64,000 nucleotides of DNA from Flavobacterium sp. M31R6 (GTDB lineage Bacteria > Bacteroidota > Bacteroidia > Flavobacteriales > Flavobacteriaceae), in assembly GCF_013284035.1 (NCBI RefSeq), contig NZ_CP054141.1, positions 3,410,001 through 3,474,000 on the forward strand, in the 5' to 3' direction. The position numbers and the translations under genes were made by a program. Below the pieces are notes generated by a model that was not told the origin of the DNA, ran no database searches, and saw nothing but the letters and a program-made list of their open reading frames with translations. Shown one piece after another: positions 1 through 11,512 of this stretch (its first letter is position 1; each line of letters begins with the position of its first letter).

Positions 1-1253
1 TCAAAAAGCAAGAACAACCTGAAATAATTATTGTAGTAGATAAATTATTAACTGGTTTCGATGCACCAAATAATCAAGTATTATACATTACTAGAAGTTT
101 AAAAGAGCATACTTTACTTCAAGCTATTGCAAGGGTAAATAGAGTTGCGCCTGGAAAAGAATATGGTTTTATAATCGATTATTTTGGAAATTTAGAAAAT
201 CTGGACAATGCTCTAAATACATACAGCGGACTAAATGACTTTGAATTAGAAGAACTATCAGGAACAATAATAAACATAAACAAGGAGATAGAAAAATTAC
301 CACAGGCACACAGCGAGTTATGGGATATTTTCAAAACGATAAAAAACAAATACGATGCAGAAGCATATTCCGAATTATTAAATGATGAAAGCATAAGACA
401 TCCCTTTTATGAAAAACTTTCGGCTTTTGTTCGTTTGTTTAAATTAGCAATGGCATCAATAGAATTTAATGATATTAAAAACGAGAAAACCATTGATAAA
501 TACAAAAAGGACAGTAAGTTTTTCTTGCAATTGAGAGTAGATGTTAAGCGAAGATATTTTGATGATTTAGATTATTCAGCTTATGAACCACAAGTTCAAA
601 AGTTAATAGATAAACATATAACTACGGAAGGCGAAGTATTAAAAATAACCGAACTAGTAAATATTTTTGATAGAGAAAAAAGAGAAGCTGAAGTAGAAAA
701 AGTAATTGGAAAAGCAGCAAAAGCGGATCACATTGCAACTCGTACCGTCAAGGCAATTAATGTCAAAATGAATGAAGATCCCATCTTCTATAAAAGTTTG
801 TCGGCATTAATTAGAGAAGCTATAAATGATTATCATCAGCATCGAATTGATGAAGCACTTTATTTACAAAAAGCTAAAGAATATGAAAATCAATTCTTAA
901 CTGGAAAACAAAATAATGTACCAAATGCTATCCAAGATAAACCAAATGCAATTGCTTTCTACAATCTGATAAATGCAGTTTTACAAAATAGTTTTAGCAA
1001 TGCACCAGAACCAAAAGAAGTACAAGCTGGTACAGCATTAGAAATAGAAGATTGTATAAAGAATATAGTATTTGAAAACAATACACTTATTATTGATTGG
1101 CAAACCAATACTGAAATTGAGAAAGAATTGAAAAATAATCTCGATGATTTACTTTTCGAAAAACAGCAACAATACGATACGCAATTTTCATTTGATAAAA
1201 TTGATGAATTAATAGACGAAGTAATTAAAATTGCTAAACTAAAATACATTTAA
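1..1253 (+). CDS. hsdR: Type I restriction enzyme R subunit (C-terminal part)
   Basis: The reading frame is open from the first bases, so the gene starts before the window and only about 417 residues of the C-terminus are present. The visible part begins inside the second RecA-like helicase lobe: a motif V region (VDKLLTGFDAP) is followed by a motif VI region (QAIARVNR), as in HsdR motor subunits. The rest is a helical C-terminal region rich in Lys and Glu, which in HsdR contacts the HsdM/HsdS methylase core. The family cleaves unmodified DNA after ATP-driven translocation. The nuclease domain, and presumably HsdM and HsdS, lie outside the window. The stop codon overlaps the next start by one base (TAATG), so the two genes are translationally coupled. 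Base composition is much more AT-rich than the ICE core that follows. Confidence 0.9.
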   Translation, partial: KKQEQPEIIIVVDKLLTGFDAPNNQVLYITRSLKEHTLLQAIARVNRVAPGKEYGFIIDYFGNLENLDNALNTYSGLNDFELEELSGTIININKEIEKLPQAHSELWDIFKTIKNKYDAEAYSELLNDESIRHPFYEKLSAFVRLFKLAMASIEFNDIKNEKTIDKYKKDSKFFLQLRVDVKRRYFDDLDYSAYEPQVQKLIDKHITTEGEVLKITELVNIFDREKREAEVEKVIGKAAKADHIATRTVKAINVKMNEDPIFYKSLSALIREAINDYHQHRIDEALYLQKAKEYENQFLTGKQNNVPNAIQDKPNAIAFYNLINAVLQNSFSNAPEPKEVQAGTALEIEDCIKNIVFENNTLIIDWQTNTEIEKELKNNLDDLLFEKQQQYDTQFSFDKIDELIDEVIKIAKLKYI

Positions 1254-1963
1254 TGCTACAATCAAGTCAACAAGTCAATTATGGCAGTAAAAGCATTGAA
1301 TATAAATTGTCTTTTGCTGAAAGAAAATCATTAGGCATAAAAGTATTGCCTGATGGTTTGGTATTGGTTATTGCTCCATTTGATGCGGATTTAATAGAAA
1401 TCAATAAAAAAGTAAAATTAAAAGCCAATTGGATATTAAAACAGCAAGCTTTTTTTTGTAGTTACAAACCAAATACTCCAGAGCGTAAATATGTTAATGG
1501 AGAAACACATTTGTATCTAGGTAGACAATATAAGTTACAAATTATTGAAGATACTATAAATGAAATAAAGATTTATAGAGGCGCAATGATTATGAAAACT
1601 AAAAAAAACAATCCGGAATATTTAGAGAAAAAATTAAATGAATGGTACAAGGAAAAAGCAATTGTCCATTTTGAAGAATTGCTCGAAATTTCTTTAGAAA
1701 AATTTAATAAGTACAAAATCGAAAAACCTATTTTAGATATAAGATTAATGCAAAAACGTTGGGGAAGTTGCACTAAATCAGGCAAAATAATTCTAAACAC
1801 AGAATTAATAAAAGCCCCAAAAGGAAGTATTGAATATGTTGTAATTCACGAATTATGTCATTTAGTTCATCACAATCATAATAAGGAATTCTATGATTTA
1901 CAAAATACATTATCTCCCAATTGGGAAAAATGGAAAGAAAAATTAGAACACGCTTTGTCCTAA
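1253..1963 (+). CDS. YgjP-like zinc metallopeptidase (DUF45)
   Basis: This 236-residue protein has the gluzincin-like signature HELCHLVHHNH near residue 198, where two His and the Glu would bind zinc and activate water. The preceding stretch MQKRWGSC is typical of YgjP/DUF45 proteins. Family members are small soluble metalloproteases often found beside type I restriction genes; their role there is not established. The start overlaps the hsdR stop by one base, so it probably belongs to the restriction operon. No signal peptide is visible. The function is inferred from motif and context only. Confidence 0.85.
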   Translation: MLQSSQQVNYGSKSIEYKLSFAERKSLGIKVLPDGLVLVIAPFDADLIEINKKVKLKANWILKQQAFFCSYKPNTPERKYVNGETHLYLGRQYKLQIIEDTINEIKIYRGAMIMKTKKNNPEYLEKKLNEWYKEKAIVHFEELLEISLEKFNKYKIEKPILDIRLMQKRWGSCTKSGKIILNTELIKAPKGSIEYVVIHELCHLVHHNHNKEFYDLQNTLSPNWEKWKEKLEHALS

Positions 1964-2092
1964 AATCTAACGTCTATCAAATAGAAATTATTCAACATTT
2001 ATCAAGGTAAATAAAAAGTAAAATAGTAATTAAAGACATTGTTTTAACTTCAATCGGATCTTTTTCTAACACTAACAACCGTTAACTTAAGA

Positions 2093-2111
2093 AATTCACT
2101 TGACGTGAATT
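2093..2111. other. Short palindrome between convergent genes
   Basis: AATTCAC and GTGAATT form a perfect 7-bp inverted repeat around a 5-base loop, in the 156-bp gap between the plus-strand metallopeptidase and the end of the minus-strand excision operon. No T-run follows on either strand, so it is a weak terminator candidate. It may be a protein site or a scar where the restriction genes were inserted. The rest of the gap shows nothing recognisable. Confidence 0.3.
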
Positions 2112-2119
2112 GGTCGCTA

Positions 2120-5100
2120 TCAAGTCCCCTTTAAGCGAACAGATGGTCTTTCCTGAACCAGAGCATCACTGCTTTTAATGGGTACTACCAGCTCTTCTAA
2201 ATCCTGCTCTTTATGTTCTGGAGCAATAGATAATTGTATCTTCCTGTCAATGGACGCCAATTCCGTTTTCAGTTCACTCAACCTGCTTTCCTTTGTCCAC
2301 GTACCGTTAACCACTTCCTGAAGTATAGGCAGGTCTTTTTTCAGTTCGGTAATTTTCTTTTGTTCCTGCTCAATATAGCTGGGGATTTTTTCTAAAGCAC
2401 TAAGGAAATTCATTGATGCAAGCTTTGCGTCAGTAGCAATCAAGCCATTATTATAAGTGTATTTTATATTGCCTTCACCCTGCACCAAAAAACGATTGAC
2501 CCTAATATCAATACCCTCTTTTTCGGATATTTCAGTTTTAACCAATAATGTAAACCCATACAGGCTGCCTATTTCGTCATATTGACCACCGGTACGGGCT
2601 TTATCCGCAATCTGATTTAGCTTTGTTCCAATCTGTTTCACATCAGCATTAGGTAACAATCCATCAAGCTGTACAGGGTTCAGTATCGTTCCGTCCTGTC
2701 CTTTTTGTAAGCGTTGTTGCAGATTTTCCCAATCGAGGGTCATTCGTTCCAATCGTGACTTGGCAGACTCTAGTGTCGCAGAAATATCTTCCAGCTTGTA
2801 TTTGGAGCTGAACTTGGAACGATTGAATGCCTGCTTCTCACTTTCCAATCCAGCGACCTGTTTTTCCAGTTTTGCTTTTTCCAATAAATCCGTATTTCCC
2901 GAAAGTATAGCTACGTATTCAGAGAAATTCATTCCCGATTTTTCATCCATACTCCCCTCATCAATGGTTCGCTTTCCTAGATTGTTGGTTTTGAGTTGGT
3001 CAATAAAAAGCTGTTTATTGTACAAAAGATTAAACTTGTAGCTGTCCAGCGATTTTTCGACTGCATAGATAATTACATCCACCTTGTTATCGGCGAAAAA
3101 TTTGGCAATTTCATTGCCTTTTCGCACAGCCCTTCCGTCACGTTGAGCAAGATCGCTTGGTCTCCACGGGGTATCCAAATGATGAACGGCAACAGCTCTT
3201 TTCTGTGCATTTACACCAGTTCCCAACATGCCGGTAGAACCAAACAGCACACGGATTTTCCCCTCATTCATACCGCCTATAAGCTCCTTGCGTTGCTTAT
3301 CATTTTTAGCTTCCTGTATAAAACGGACTTCATGTTCCGGTATACCATAATCATCTACAAGTTTGCGCTTGATTTCCCCATATACATTCCATTCTCCTGG
3401 CTTGTAAGTGCCTAAATCTGAAAAAACAAACTGCGTTCCTTTCTGCGCATGGAATTTTTGGTAATACTTTGCAATATTGGTTGCACAATGAGAAGCTTTG
3501 TTATCGGGGTGGTCATTATATTTACTGCTTACCATCCGCATATCGAGGGACATCTTACGGGCATAATCCGTAGCAATCAGCATCTTTGCTTTTTCTTCCC
3601 TATCTGTTAGCGGAGGTCTTCCCAATAAGGTCGCATTACCTGATTTAGCAAACTCCATCAATTTCTGGATGAATACTTCCTGATCGGGCGTAGGCGGTAT
3701 ATTATAAAGTACCTCGTTCTTTTCCGGACGATCTATACCAATATCCTTAGCGGTTCTGTAATCCGTGATTTCCGAATAGAACTGTGCCAGTTCCGGCACT
3801 TTGATAAAGTAGCGGAAGCGTTCTTTTGACACGATATTATTCGCTACCGAAAACTCATAATCAGTCGTTTTCCTTGCATAGATAGCCGCCCACGCATCAA
3901 AACAGTTAATACCTTGTTTTTCCAATGCTCTTGGACGGAGATATTTAAACAATAGATATAACTCGGTTAAGGAATTGCTGATAGTTGTACCTGAAAGAAA
4001 GGTAGCACCCATATCGCCTTGTATGCGATCCTGAATGGTGCGGATGGCAAAAAGCAGGTTCATGGCCTTTTGGCTTCCCATCATATTGCCCAAACCTGCA
4101 ACCCGGTCATGACGCGTATTGAACATCAGGTTTTTGAACTGGTGGCTTTCATCAGCAAATAAGTGGTCGATGCCCATCATCTTAAAATCCACTACATCAT
4201 CTTTTCGGTTTTCGATGTCATGTTCCAAAGTTTTCAGCCTAACTTCAAGGTTCTGTCTCCTGATGATTACACCTTTGAGCATACCCCTTGAAATCTCTTT
4301 GCCCTGTGCTTCCAAAGCGGCAAGATTATCTTCCACGCTGTTCAGTTCGACTTGTAGGATTTCCTTTTGCATTTCTGGCGACTGGGGTATCATGCCAAAC
4401 TGGTCATGGGTCAATATCACGCAGTCCCAATCGTTGTTTTTAATATCTCCGAAAATCCGTTGCCTTTTCTGTGGGGTAAAATCTTCTTTGCCAGGATACA
4501 TAATTTTAGCGTGTGGGTAGGCTTTACGGTACGTTTCTGCAATCTCATGGACATTGGCTTTCAATCCTATTATCATAGGTTTGTGTACCATTCCCAAACG
4601 TTTCATCTCCTGTGCTGCGGTACACATCACCAATGTCTTGCCGGCTCCTACTTCGTGATCGCAAATCGCACCGTTGTTCAGCTTGATCATCCATACTGTA
4701 TCCTTTTGGCTCGAATATAAATCGTTAATGCCTAAGCCTTTTCTGTCCAGTCCTGGAAATTCCTGATGGCTTCCGTCGTACTGCGGACGCACAAAACAGT
4801 TAAAGGTATCGTTATACTGGTCGGTCAGCCTTTTTTTAAACTCATCGTTTTGAGTGTGAAGCCATTCGGTAAAGGCGGTACGTATTTCATCAATCTTGGT
4901 ATTCGCCATCTGTATAGCTTCCATATCCCTTACCTTGACTTCCTTATCATCAATCATTACTTTTTTGGTAATATCAGGAGTAGTATTGACTAATGCGTTT
5001 TTCAGTAGAGCAATCCCGTCAAATGTTCGACTTTCAGACTTGACGGCATATTTATCCCATATATGTACATTTTTCTGATCGCATTTTATAGAAAAGTCAT

Positions 5101-7522
5101 CGGAAGTTTCAGAATACTGGATACGCACCTCCGTATCAAAAAGATGAGAAGCAAAACGGGCATAGATCCCTGTCGGTATCCAGCGTTCACCAAGATTGAA
5201 ATCTAACTCTTCAAATTCGATACGTCTTGGTCGGGCTTCTTCTAAAGACGTAAGGCTTTCTTTGGCCTGCCTATCATGGGGATTGCTTTCGAGATAGCTT
5301 TTTAAGGCTGTGGCTTTCTCCACCACATTGCCAGCTACCCATCTTTCAGCTATTTCATATTCCTTTTCCAAAGGATTATAAAAGATGCGTCCGTGCAATA
5401 CCGCTTTCAAATCGTCGGATGATATACCGCTGATTTTGGACATAAAGTCTAGATCAACGTTCCCGTATTTGTTCAATGATGCGGCTAAAGCCTCATCGGG
5501 ATTATCGGTAGCTAATGTGGTAATGGAGAAGCTTACCGGACGGTGGAAGATATCCGCCTTATGTACCACACCGCCCACAACACGTTCCAAATAAGCCATT
5601 TCCTTACCGGAACTGTCTGTTTTGATAAGCTTGATATTATCGGCACTGTTCAGGTTGCCGTACCTTTTTACGAAGGCATCGTAAACCTTATTAAATGTTT
5701 CTCTCTCTTCTTTATGTTCGGTTTGCAGTTTGGCTTCCTTCTGATATAAATCGAGGTAGTTATCTCGTACAGAAATATAGGCTTCAGCTCTTCCTTTCTG
5801 TAAGGACGATAATTGCAAAGGATGAAACATCGCCTGTTTCTTATCGCTATCAAAATCTTTAAGATAGCCGACCCAGCCGTTATCCACTGCAAGGCTATCG
5901 TTACGATGAAAAGACTGTATTTCTTTGGTATAAATTGCTGGTTCGGGAATGGTGTTGCCTGCGGTAATCTTTTCGGAGAGATTATTTCCTTTCAGTCCTG
6001 AAAACAAATCGCCGATAACTTCCTGTGTATTTCTCTCATTTGGTATATTGCTATTTACTGGAGAAGTAGAAATGGGAGGTTGTTGCATCAAACCGCTGAA
6101 CAGGTTTCCCTGATATCCGCTCACAGTTCTTTTTCTTTTGGCTGGTAGTTTTGTTGTTGTGACTGCTTTAACAGGAGTGGTAAAAGACGCCAGTTCTTTT
6201 GAATTTTCAAAGAGATCAAAAATGCTTAGTTGCCTTTCTTCTTTTACAATGTCTTTATTTATTGTTTGAGCAGTTAATGTCTGCGTTTTCTGTGAAATGG
6301 TTGCAGATCCGGCAACGGGAGTTGCAACCGTTGGTGTTATAGGAATTTGTTTGATTGGCGCATCGTTTCGTTCACCTTTATACAAGCCAATATCCAGATG
6401 TTTTCCAAAATCTTCCGATAGCATTTGCTTTAGGTCCTTGGCAATTCCTTCCACACCATCCCTGTGCGTATAGACAAATGCAGGTTGTCCATAAGGATCG
6501 GTAGCCAACATCTGTGTAGTATGTATAATCCTTCCGTTGTCTTGAAACAAGGCGTTGCTTGGCGTATTGTATTCCGTTATTTGACTCTGACAAAACAGTT
6601 CTTCCGCTTCGGTCAAACTTTGTTTTGCAGTATTCTTTTGCAGAATTATTAGATCACTTCCTACCTCTGTACCAGCATAGTCGGTAAATAAATTATTTGG
6701 CAACCGAACGACTGAAACTAGGTTGTTGTCCTGCATCAATACCTTGCGTATGGGTTCGTTCTTCGGGCTGTTCAGCACACCTTGTGAAGTGATAAAAGCC
6801 AGCACACCACCTTCACGGAGCATTTCGGCTCCCTTCATAAAGAAGTAATTGTGTATGCTTCGGGCAGCCTGTACTTTTGCAGCGTCCCTGCTTCTGGAAT
6901 AGGAAAGATCAAAGACGGACGTATCACCGAAAGGGATATTGCTAGCTACCACATCATAGCTGTTTTTTTCCCTTTCGGGTATTTCTTCAAAGCCGCTAAT
7001 GCGGATCGTATTATCTGGATAGAGCTGTTTTAAAATTTTTCCAGTGAGCAAGTCCTTTTCATAAGCGGTAACCTGTGGCATATCTTTATCTGCAAAGGAT
7101 TGTATGAAAGAACCGTTACCGGCAGATGGTTCTAAAAGTTTTTGAATGCTTACACCATTTTCTTTTAATGTGGTGGAAATAGCATCAATAATCAAAGGTG
7201 GTGTGTAAAATGCAGTCAGTACAGAACTCCGCATACTGTCCACATATCTACGGTATTGTTTTTCATCAGTTGCATTTTCTTTTAGAAGCTGATGGAGTTC
7301 CTGTGTAACTGGAAAAAGTTCATATTCGGTCTTTCTCCAATGGTTAATATCTATCGGATTTTGGGCAGGATTCAACACAAATTTAAGACCACCAAATCCG
7401 CTGTATTGCATCATTAGCAGTCTTTCGCCTGCGGAGGCTTTTCTGTTCTCCTTTTCCAGTTTAAAAGCAATTCGCAGGGAATCAATATTCGATTGGAGAT
7501 GTTGACGTTTACTGAAGCCCAT
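2120..7522 (-). CDS. N6-adenine methylase / SNF2-type helicase fusion (DarB-like)
   Basis: This 1800-residue cytoplasmic protein combines two enzymes. Near residue 132 is the SAM-binding motif [10 protein letters not shown], and near 195 is NIPFG, a variant of the N6-adenine methylase NPPY catalytic motif. Around residue 955 begins a superfamily 2 helicase: GAGKT (Walker A), DESH near 1124 (Walker B), SGTT (motif III) and [12 protein letters not shown] near 1460 (motif VI). Such giant methylase-helicases are typical cargo of Bacteroidota conjugative elements and resemble phage P1 DarB, which protects incoming DNA from restriction. It is the last gene of the excision operon, and its start overlaps the DUF1896 gene by 14 bp. 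A middle region near residues 400-520 is low-complexity. Methylation specificity cannot be read, and Ile replaces the first Pro of NPPY. Confidence 0.85.
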   Translation of the reverse strand: MGFSKRQHLQSNIDSLRIAFKLEKENRKASAGERLLMMQYSGFGGLKFVLNPAQNPIDINHWRKTEYELFPVTQELHQLLKENATDEKQYRRYVDSMRSSVLTAFYTPPLIIDAISTTLKENGVSIQKLLEPSAGNGSFIQSFADKDMPQVTAYEKDLLTGKILKQLYPDNTIRISGFEEIPEREKNSYDVVASNIPFGDTSVFDLSYSRSRDAAKVQAARSIHNYFFMKGAEMLREGGVLAFITSQGVLNSPKNEPIRKVLMQDNNLVSVVRLPNNLFTDYAGTEVGSDLIILQKNTAKQSLTEAEELFCQSQITEYNTPSNALFQDNGRIIHTTQMLATDPYGQPAFVYTHRDGVEGIAKDLKQMLSEDFGKHLDIGLYKGERNDAPIKQIPITPTVATPVAGSATISQKTQTLTAQTINKDIVKEERQLSIFDLFENSKELASFTTPVKAVTTTKLPAKRKRTVSGYQGNLFSGLMQQPPISTSPVNSNIPNERNTQEVIGDLFSGLKGNNLSEKITAGNTIPEPAIYTKEIQSFHRNDSLAVDNGWVGYLKDFDSDKKQAMFHPLQLSSLQKGRAEAYISVRDNYLDLYQKEAKLQTEHKEERETFNKVYDAFVKRYGNLNSADNIKLIKTDSSGKEMAYLERVVGGVVHKADIFHRPVSFSITTLATDNPDEALAASLNKYGNVDLDFMSKISGISSDDLKAVLHGRIFYNPLEKEYEIAERWVAGNVVEKATALKSYLESNPHDRQAKESLTSLEEARPRRIEFEELDFNLGERWIPTGIYARFASHLFDTEVRIQYSETSDDFSIKCDQKNVHIWDKYAVKSESRTFDGIALLKNALVNTTPDITKKVMIDDKEVKVRDMEAIQMANTKIDEIRTAFTEWLHTQNDEFKKRLTDQYNDTFNCFVRPQYDGSHQEFPGLDRKGLGINDLYSSQKDTVWMIKLNNGAICDHEVGAGKTLVMCTAAQEMKRLGMVHKPMIIGLKANVHEIAETYRKAYPHAKIMYPGKEDFTPQKRQRIFGDIKNNDWDCVILTHDQFGMIPQSPEMQKEILQVELNSVEDNLAALEAQGKEISRGMLKGVIIRRQNLEVRLKTLEHDIENRKDDVVDFKMMGIDHLFADESHQFKNLMFNTRHDRVAGLGNMMGSQKAMNLLFAIRTIQDRIQGDMGATFLSGTTISNSLTELYLLFKYLRPRALEKQGINCFDAWAAIYARKTTDYEFSVANNIVSKERFRYFIKVPELAQFYSEITDYRTAKDIGIDRPEKNEVLYNIPPTPDQEVFIQKLMEFAKSGNATLLGRPPLTDREEKAKMLIATDYARKMSLDMRMVSSKYNDHPDNKASHCATNIAKYYQKFHAQKGTQFVFSDLGTYKPGEWNVYGEIKRKLVDDYGIPEHEVRFIQEAKNDKQRKELIGGMNEGKIRVLFGSTGMLGTGVNAQKRAVAVHHLDTPWRPSDLAQRDGRAVRKGNEIAKFFADNKVDVIIYAVEKSLDSYKFNLLYNKQLFIDQLKTNNLGKRTIDEGSMDEKSGMNFSEYVAILSGNTDLLEKAKLEKQVAGLESEKQAFNRSKFSSKYKLEDISATLESAKSRLERMTLDWENLQQRLQKGQDGTILNPVQLDGLLPNADVKQIGTKLNQIADKARTGGQYDEIGSLYGFTLLVKTEISEKEGIDIRVNRFLVQGEGNIKYTYNNGLIATDAKLASMNFLSALEKIPSYIEQEQKKITELKKDLPILQEVVNGTWTKESRLSELKTELASIDRKIQLSIAPEHKEQDLEELVVPIKSSDALVQERPSVRLKGT

Positions 7523-7946
7523 GTTCCTCTATCCATATTGCTATGGTTCCTGTCAGTTCCGTATAGAGCAAATCAAACTCCGTTGTATAGGCGAAGTCAT
7601 CCGTTAATTTGTAGTTTGTAAAAACAGGGTAGCAAATAGGCAACATCTTTAAGGCAAACGGTCGTAATTCTTCATCTGCCATTCTCGCATCAAACTCATT
7701 GCAGACTACTTGAAAAAGGGTATCAAATTTTGAAAAGTGCAATCCTTCAAATAAGACATAATCGGCAATATGATCACATTGGTTTATTGGGTTTCCTGCT
7801 CGAAAAGCATCTTCATAAGCATTGGAAGCCCAACTTGAACGCTGGTCAATAAATTTAACATCATACGCTTTTTCGGGAAAGCTTATAGTTAATAATTCTT
7901 GTAGTCGTAACCTGAAATATGACAGGTCTTTTTGCTGTGTATTCAT
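7509..7946 (-). CDS. DUF1896 family protein
   Basis: This 145-residue acidic protein matches my recollection of DUF1896, a family almost confined to Bacteroidota conjugative transposons and of unknown function. It is soluble, with no signal peptide or membrane segment. It lies inside the excision operon, 24 bp after the ORF6N gene, and overlaps the start of the methylase-helicase by 14 bp, so the two are probably translationally coupled. Its constant position beside the methylase-helicase in such elements suggests a joint role in protecting or processing transferred DNA; that is inference. Confidence 0.8.
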   Translation of the reverse strand: MNTQQKDLSYFRLRLQELLTISFPEKAYDVKFIDQRSSWASNAYEDAFRAGNPINQCDHIADYVLFEGLHFSKFDTLFQVVCNEFDARMADEELRPFALKMLPICYPVFTNYKLTDDFAYTTEFDLLYTELTGTIAIWIEEHGLQ

Positions 7947-7970
7947 ACTATATTTTTATTTAGAATTTTG

Positions 7971-8852
7971 CTAAATGGCTAAAATTTGGAGCATCCTGCC
8001 AACCTCAATATCCATTCTCGAAAATGCAAACCATTTTTTACCCAGATCTTTTAATGATGCTCCTATGTGGTAGAGTTCAGTATTATCAATTATGAGAAAA
8101 CGGTCATGGACATCCGAAAAAACCTCAACTTCAATCAGGGGATATTGACTGTTATATCGTTGCACATCTAGCCGTAACTGATTACTTATGCTTTTAGTAT
8201 AGATTGTTGCGGTAACATCACTATTTCTCTTACCCAACAAGGTTAGCACAGTATCGTCTACATAATTATCAATAAGGATAATGGAACTTTGGGCACTGCG
8301 GATAATATCGGAAACAAAAGCATAGGCATCAAAAATTTGCCCATTATAGAAAATGCCCTTTTCACTGTACAACTTTCCGCTTTCCAGTGCCTTAAAGATT
8401 TCTTCAAATTTCTGGTCTGCATCTATCTGTTTCAGTTCAATCTTATCCAGTCGATGAAACAAGGCTGCGTTATTAACAAGTATCTTGCGCATTTCCACAA
8501 AGGCATTCATTATCTCGATGCTTACTTTTATGGCAATATTGCTACGGAGTACAGCTGAAAGCATCGCAATTCCTTGTTCGGAAAAAACATAAGGCAGATA
8601 ACGTCTTCCCCCGTAATTCAAACTTGAGGTCACAAATTGTGACCTCAAGTTAATTGCATCAAATTCATCCTGTGTCAATTGAAAACAAAAGGATTCAGGA
8701 AAGCGGTCTGTATTACGCTTTACAGTCTGATTAAAGACTTTGGTTTCTACCTGATAAATCCTTGCGAGATCACTGTCGAGCATAACCTGTTGTCCTCTTA
8801 TAGTATAAATGCGGTTCTCAATTTCCGGACGGGTAATGATAGAATCACTCAT
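7971..8852 (-). CDS. ORF6N (KilA-N related) protein with PLD-like C-terminus
   Basis: The first ~100 residues are an ORF6N domain, recognised by the start IITRPEIENRIYTIRG and by VFNQTVKRNTDRFPESFCF. This DNA-binding fold is found in phage and mobile-element regulators. The C-terminal half contains HDRFLIIDNTELYHIGASLK, which resembles a single phospholipase-D HxK-x4-D motif with Arg in place of Lys, so nuclease-like activity is possible but uncertain. The start codon shares one base with the topoisomerase stop (TAATG), showing translational coupling. The length of 293 residues is normal for ORF6N proteins in Bacteroidota ICEs. The role in excision is unknown. Confidence 0.82.
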   Translation of the reverse strand: MSDSIITRPEIENRIYTIRGQQVMLDSDLARIYQVETKVFNQTVKRNTDRFPESFCFQLTQDEFDAINLRSQFVTSSLNYGGRRYLPYVFSEQGIAMLSAVLRSNIAIKVSIEIMNAFVEMRKILVNNAALFHRLDKIELKQIDADQKFEEIFKALESGKLYSEKGIFYNGQIFDAYAFVSDIIRSAQSSIILIDNYVDDTVLTLLGKRNSDVTATIYTKSISNQLRLDVQRYNSQYPLIEVEVFSDVHDRFLIIDNTELYHIGASLKDLGKKWFAFSRMDIEVGRMLQILAI

Positions 8853-10939
8853 TATTTCTTCGGAAGTTTAGATTTTTCAAATTCAAAAGAGCTTTCGGCT
8901 TTCTCATTCAATACGATATAAGCATCGAATTTCTTTCCGGCTTTGCTTTTCATTCCTTTAATGAGAGTAGTTTTTCTTTTGTTAACAAGACTTTCTATAT
9001 CGGATATACTTATTTGCACACCACACACATTTCGGAATTGTACCCAATTGCAGGCCTCATCAGGACATTTAACAATTTTATCCCTAATAATCAGTTGCCT
9101 ATTTTTGCATTTGGGACAGTCAAGCATGGCTCGATTTTCTTGTGCGATGGGAGTTTGCAACAATTCATTAGTAATGGATCTAGCATAATTTTCCATTTCT
9201 TTTTGGAAAGCTTCCGCATTACTTTCGTTATTTTCTATTTTTTGTAAAGCTAGTTCCCACTCTGCGGTCATCGATACATCGGCTATTTTCTTGTCTTTGA
9301 TCAGTTCGTACACCTGCAATCCCTTTGCGGTAGGTATAAGGGCTTTCAATTCCCTTTGGATATAATTACGGGTAAACAAGGTTTCAATGATGGCAGCCCT
9401 AGTAGCGGGTGTACCTATACCTATGCTTTTTAATGCCTTACGCTCTTCCTCGTTCTCTATTTCCCTTCCGGCAGTTTCCATAGCTGATAAAAGTCCTGCT
9501 TCGGTATAAAGCACGGGTGGTCTGGTTTTCTTCTCCAAGACCAAGAAATGTTTGATATTGAGTTCATCATCTTTTTTCAGCTTAGGCAGTTCCTGCATTG
9601 GTTCAGCATCATCATCTGAAAAACTGCCTTTAATGGAACGCCAACCTGATTCCAATATCTTACAGCCTTTGAGGACAAAATCATAATGCAAAGCCTGTAA
9701 AGTAATATCGGTTATCTCTTTTATACAAGCTTGTGAAATGGCTTCCAGTAGTCGAAAGGCAATCATATTGTAAACAGCATTTTCCTTTGCTGATAATGCC
9801 GAAGGGATTTTGTCAGTAATGAGCAGACCATGATGATCGGTAACACGAAGGTCATTAACGATACGTTTATTAAAATGTCCCCATTTCACTTTGGTTACTG
9901 CTTGCTTGAAGGTTCCCATATCTTGTAAAGCCCTGATAAGATTAGGGATTTCTGCCCACATATCTTCTGGAATGTATTTACTTCCGGTACGCGGGTAAGT
10001 AATAAATTTCTTTTCATACAGACCTTGGGCTATGTTCAGGGTTTCTTCAGCGGTAAGGTTCAACTTAATATTAGCTTCTTTTTGTAAGCCTGTCAGGTCA
10101 AACAACAAAGGCGGTTGCTCCGACACATTTTTAGTTTCTACAGCGGTAACCGTAACTATATTACCATTTCTTTCGATGGACTTTAATGTAGCTTCCGTCT
10201 GCTTTTTATCTTCCCATTTGTTTTTGGAAAGACTTTTAAAGTCTGTGAACTCTTTTGTATGAGACAACTGTATCTGCCAGTATTGCTGTACCGAAAAATT
10301 TCTGTTTTCCAAATAACGCTTGCATATTAAAGCCAGTGTAGGCGTCTGCACTCTTCCGAGCGAATAAATACCATTGCCTGCAACAATGCTCAACGCCTGA
10401 GAAGCATTGATACCCACCAGCCAATCAGCACGGCTCCTACCCTGCGCCGCCTGATATAATCTATCAAAATCGCTACCAGGCTTTAGGTTGTCAAAACCCT
10501 TTTTGATTGCTTTTTCGGTAAGCGAACTGATCCAAAGGCGTTCAAATGGCTTATTACATTTCAGGTATTCATAGATGTAACGGAATATTAATTCACCCTC
10601 ACGTCCGGCATCGGTTGCTACGATAATCTTTTCACTACGGTCAATGAGCTGTTCTATTACTTTTAATTGCTTTAATGCTCCTACATCTAGTGTATAGCCT
10701 TTGTCTTTTTTGACTTTGCGAACAGTCAGTAAAAAAGGATTGGGCAGTATCGGCAAGGATGATCTCTGAAATCCAGAAATTCCGTAATCTTCCGGCATAC
10801 CCAATCCTACTAAATGTCCAAAAGCCCAGGTAACATAATAACCGTTACCTGTCAAGTAACCATCCTTCTTTTCGGTGGCTCCCAACAGGCCAGCTATTTC
10901 CTTGGCTACACTTGGTTTTTCTGCAATTACTATTTTCAT
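8852..10939 (-). CDS. topB: DNA topoisomerase III (type IA)
   Basis: This 695-residue enzyme relaxes or decatenates DNA by single-strand passage. The Toprim domain opens the protein (MKIVIAEKPSVAKEIAG) and includes ATDAGREGELI at 108-118. The catalytic tyrosine is Tyr315 in FITYPRTGS. The C-terminus has a four-Cys zinc ribbon (CPKC...CPDEAC) and then a module, IKGMKSKAGKKFDAYIVLN, that also occurs in the DUF3945 protein of the same operon. In CTnDOT the equivalent gene, exc, lies in the excision operon. It is followed by the ORF6N gene with a one-base overlap. The conserved residues suggest an active enzyme rather than a remnant. Confidence 0.93.
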   Translation of the reverse strand: MKIVIAEKPSVAKEIAGLLGATEKKDGYLTGNGYYVTWAFGHLVGLGMPEDYGISGFQRSSLPILPNPFLLTVRKVKKDKGYTLDVGALKQLKVIEQLIDRSEKIIVATDAGREGELIFRYIYEYLKCNKPFERLWISSLTEKAIKKGFDNLKPGSDFDRLYQAAQGRSRADWLVGINASQALSIVAGNGIYSLGRVQTPTLALICKRYLENRNFSVQQYWQIQLSHTKEFTDFKSLSKNKWEDKKQTEATLKSIERNGNIVTVTAVETKNVSEQPPLLFDLTGLQKEANIKLNLTAEETLNIAQGLYEKKFITYPRTGSKYIPEDMWAEIPNLIRALQDMGTFKQAVTKVKWGHFNKRIVNDLRVTDHHGLLITDKIPSALSAKENAVYNMIAFRLLEAISQACIKEITDITLQALHYDFVLKGCKILESGWRSIKGSFSDDDAEPMQELPKLKKDDELNIKHFLVLEKKTRPPVLYTEAGLLSAMETAGREIENEEERKALKSIGIGTPATRAAIIETLFTRNYIQRELKALIPTAKGLQVYELIKDKKIADVSMTAEWELALQKIENNESNAEAFQKEMENYARSITNELLQTPIAQENRAMLDCPKCKNRQLIIRDKIVKCPDEACNWVQFRNVCGVQISISDIESLVNKRKTTLIKGMKSKAGKKFDAYIVLNEKAESSFEFEKSKLPKK

Positions 10940-11000
10940 ATGTATCTTTTTATTCTATTTGTCACATAAAATACCTTTGGCATTTTAAAATTTCAAGTGA

Positions 11001-11444
11001 CTATATTTTTCTACCACTTGATTTCATTGGTGTCTGTAGCTTTTCCTGTTCAGACAGCAATTGCTTTTGCAATTGTTCTGACTGTAACTCATATTTCTTC
11101 AACAATAATCCACCTTCCTTGTAAGGATTATTGATAATAATTTGAATTTCCTTTGCTAATTCAACTGCTTTTGATTCTGGCACAATGAAAAGTTTATAAC
11201 GAGTTGGATTATGTATATTTGCAAAAAAATCCATAAGAAAGTAGAGAAGAAAATTATCATTCTTATCAAATCTTTTAAACTCTCTATGATTTTCCTTTTT
11301 TACTTCTGCCGTTTCATATTCATCATATTTTCCAACTCCCTTCATTCCGTATACTATCTTATCTACTTTATCCATATCTACTAATAATAGTAGATTAGAG
11401 ATTTTTTCCACAGATTGTTGTCCATCTATTATTAGTTTACTCAT
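11001..11444 (-). CDS. Small paralogue of the upstream DUF4099/DUF3945 protein
   Basis: This 147-residue soluble protein starts at an ATG (MSKLIIDGQ); a TTG two codons earlier is less likely. Its N-terminal ~100 residues match the N-terminal domain of the 483-residue protein encoded just upstream: a leucine-rich start, then EFKRFDKNDNFLLYFLMDFFANIHNPT against FMRVDKQGDFFSNFF and FFSQLKNPTNFTFF. Both proteins also end in the same basic tail, KSSGRKI here and KSKGRKM there. The central DUF4099 and DUF3945 modules are missing. It looks like a capped-down duplicate that keeps both ends, perhaps a partner or modulator of the larger protein. Function unknown. Confidence 0.75.
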   Translation of the reverse strand: MSKLIIDGQQSVEKISNLLLLVDMDKVDKIVYGMKGVGKYDEYETAEVKKENHREFKRFDKNDNFLLYFLMDFFANIHNPTRYKLFIVPESKAVELAKEIQIIINNPYKEGGLLLKKYELQSEQLQKQLLSEQEKLQTPMKSSGRKI

Positions 11445-11512
11445 AATCAATGCTTTTTAAGTTTATTAAGTAAGGCGGTCCAGAGTTTTTCGCAACGAAT
11501 GTATTTAGGTGA

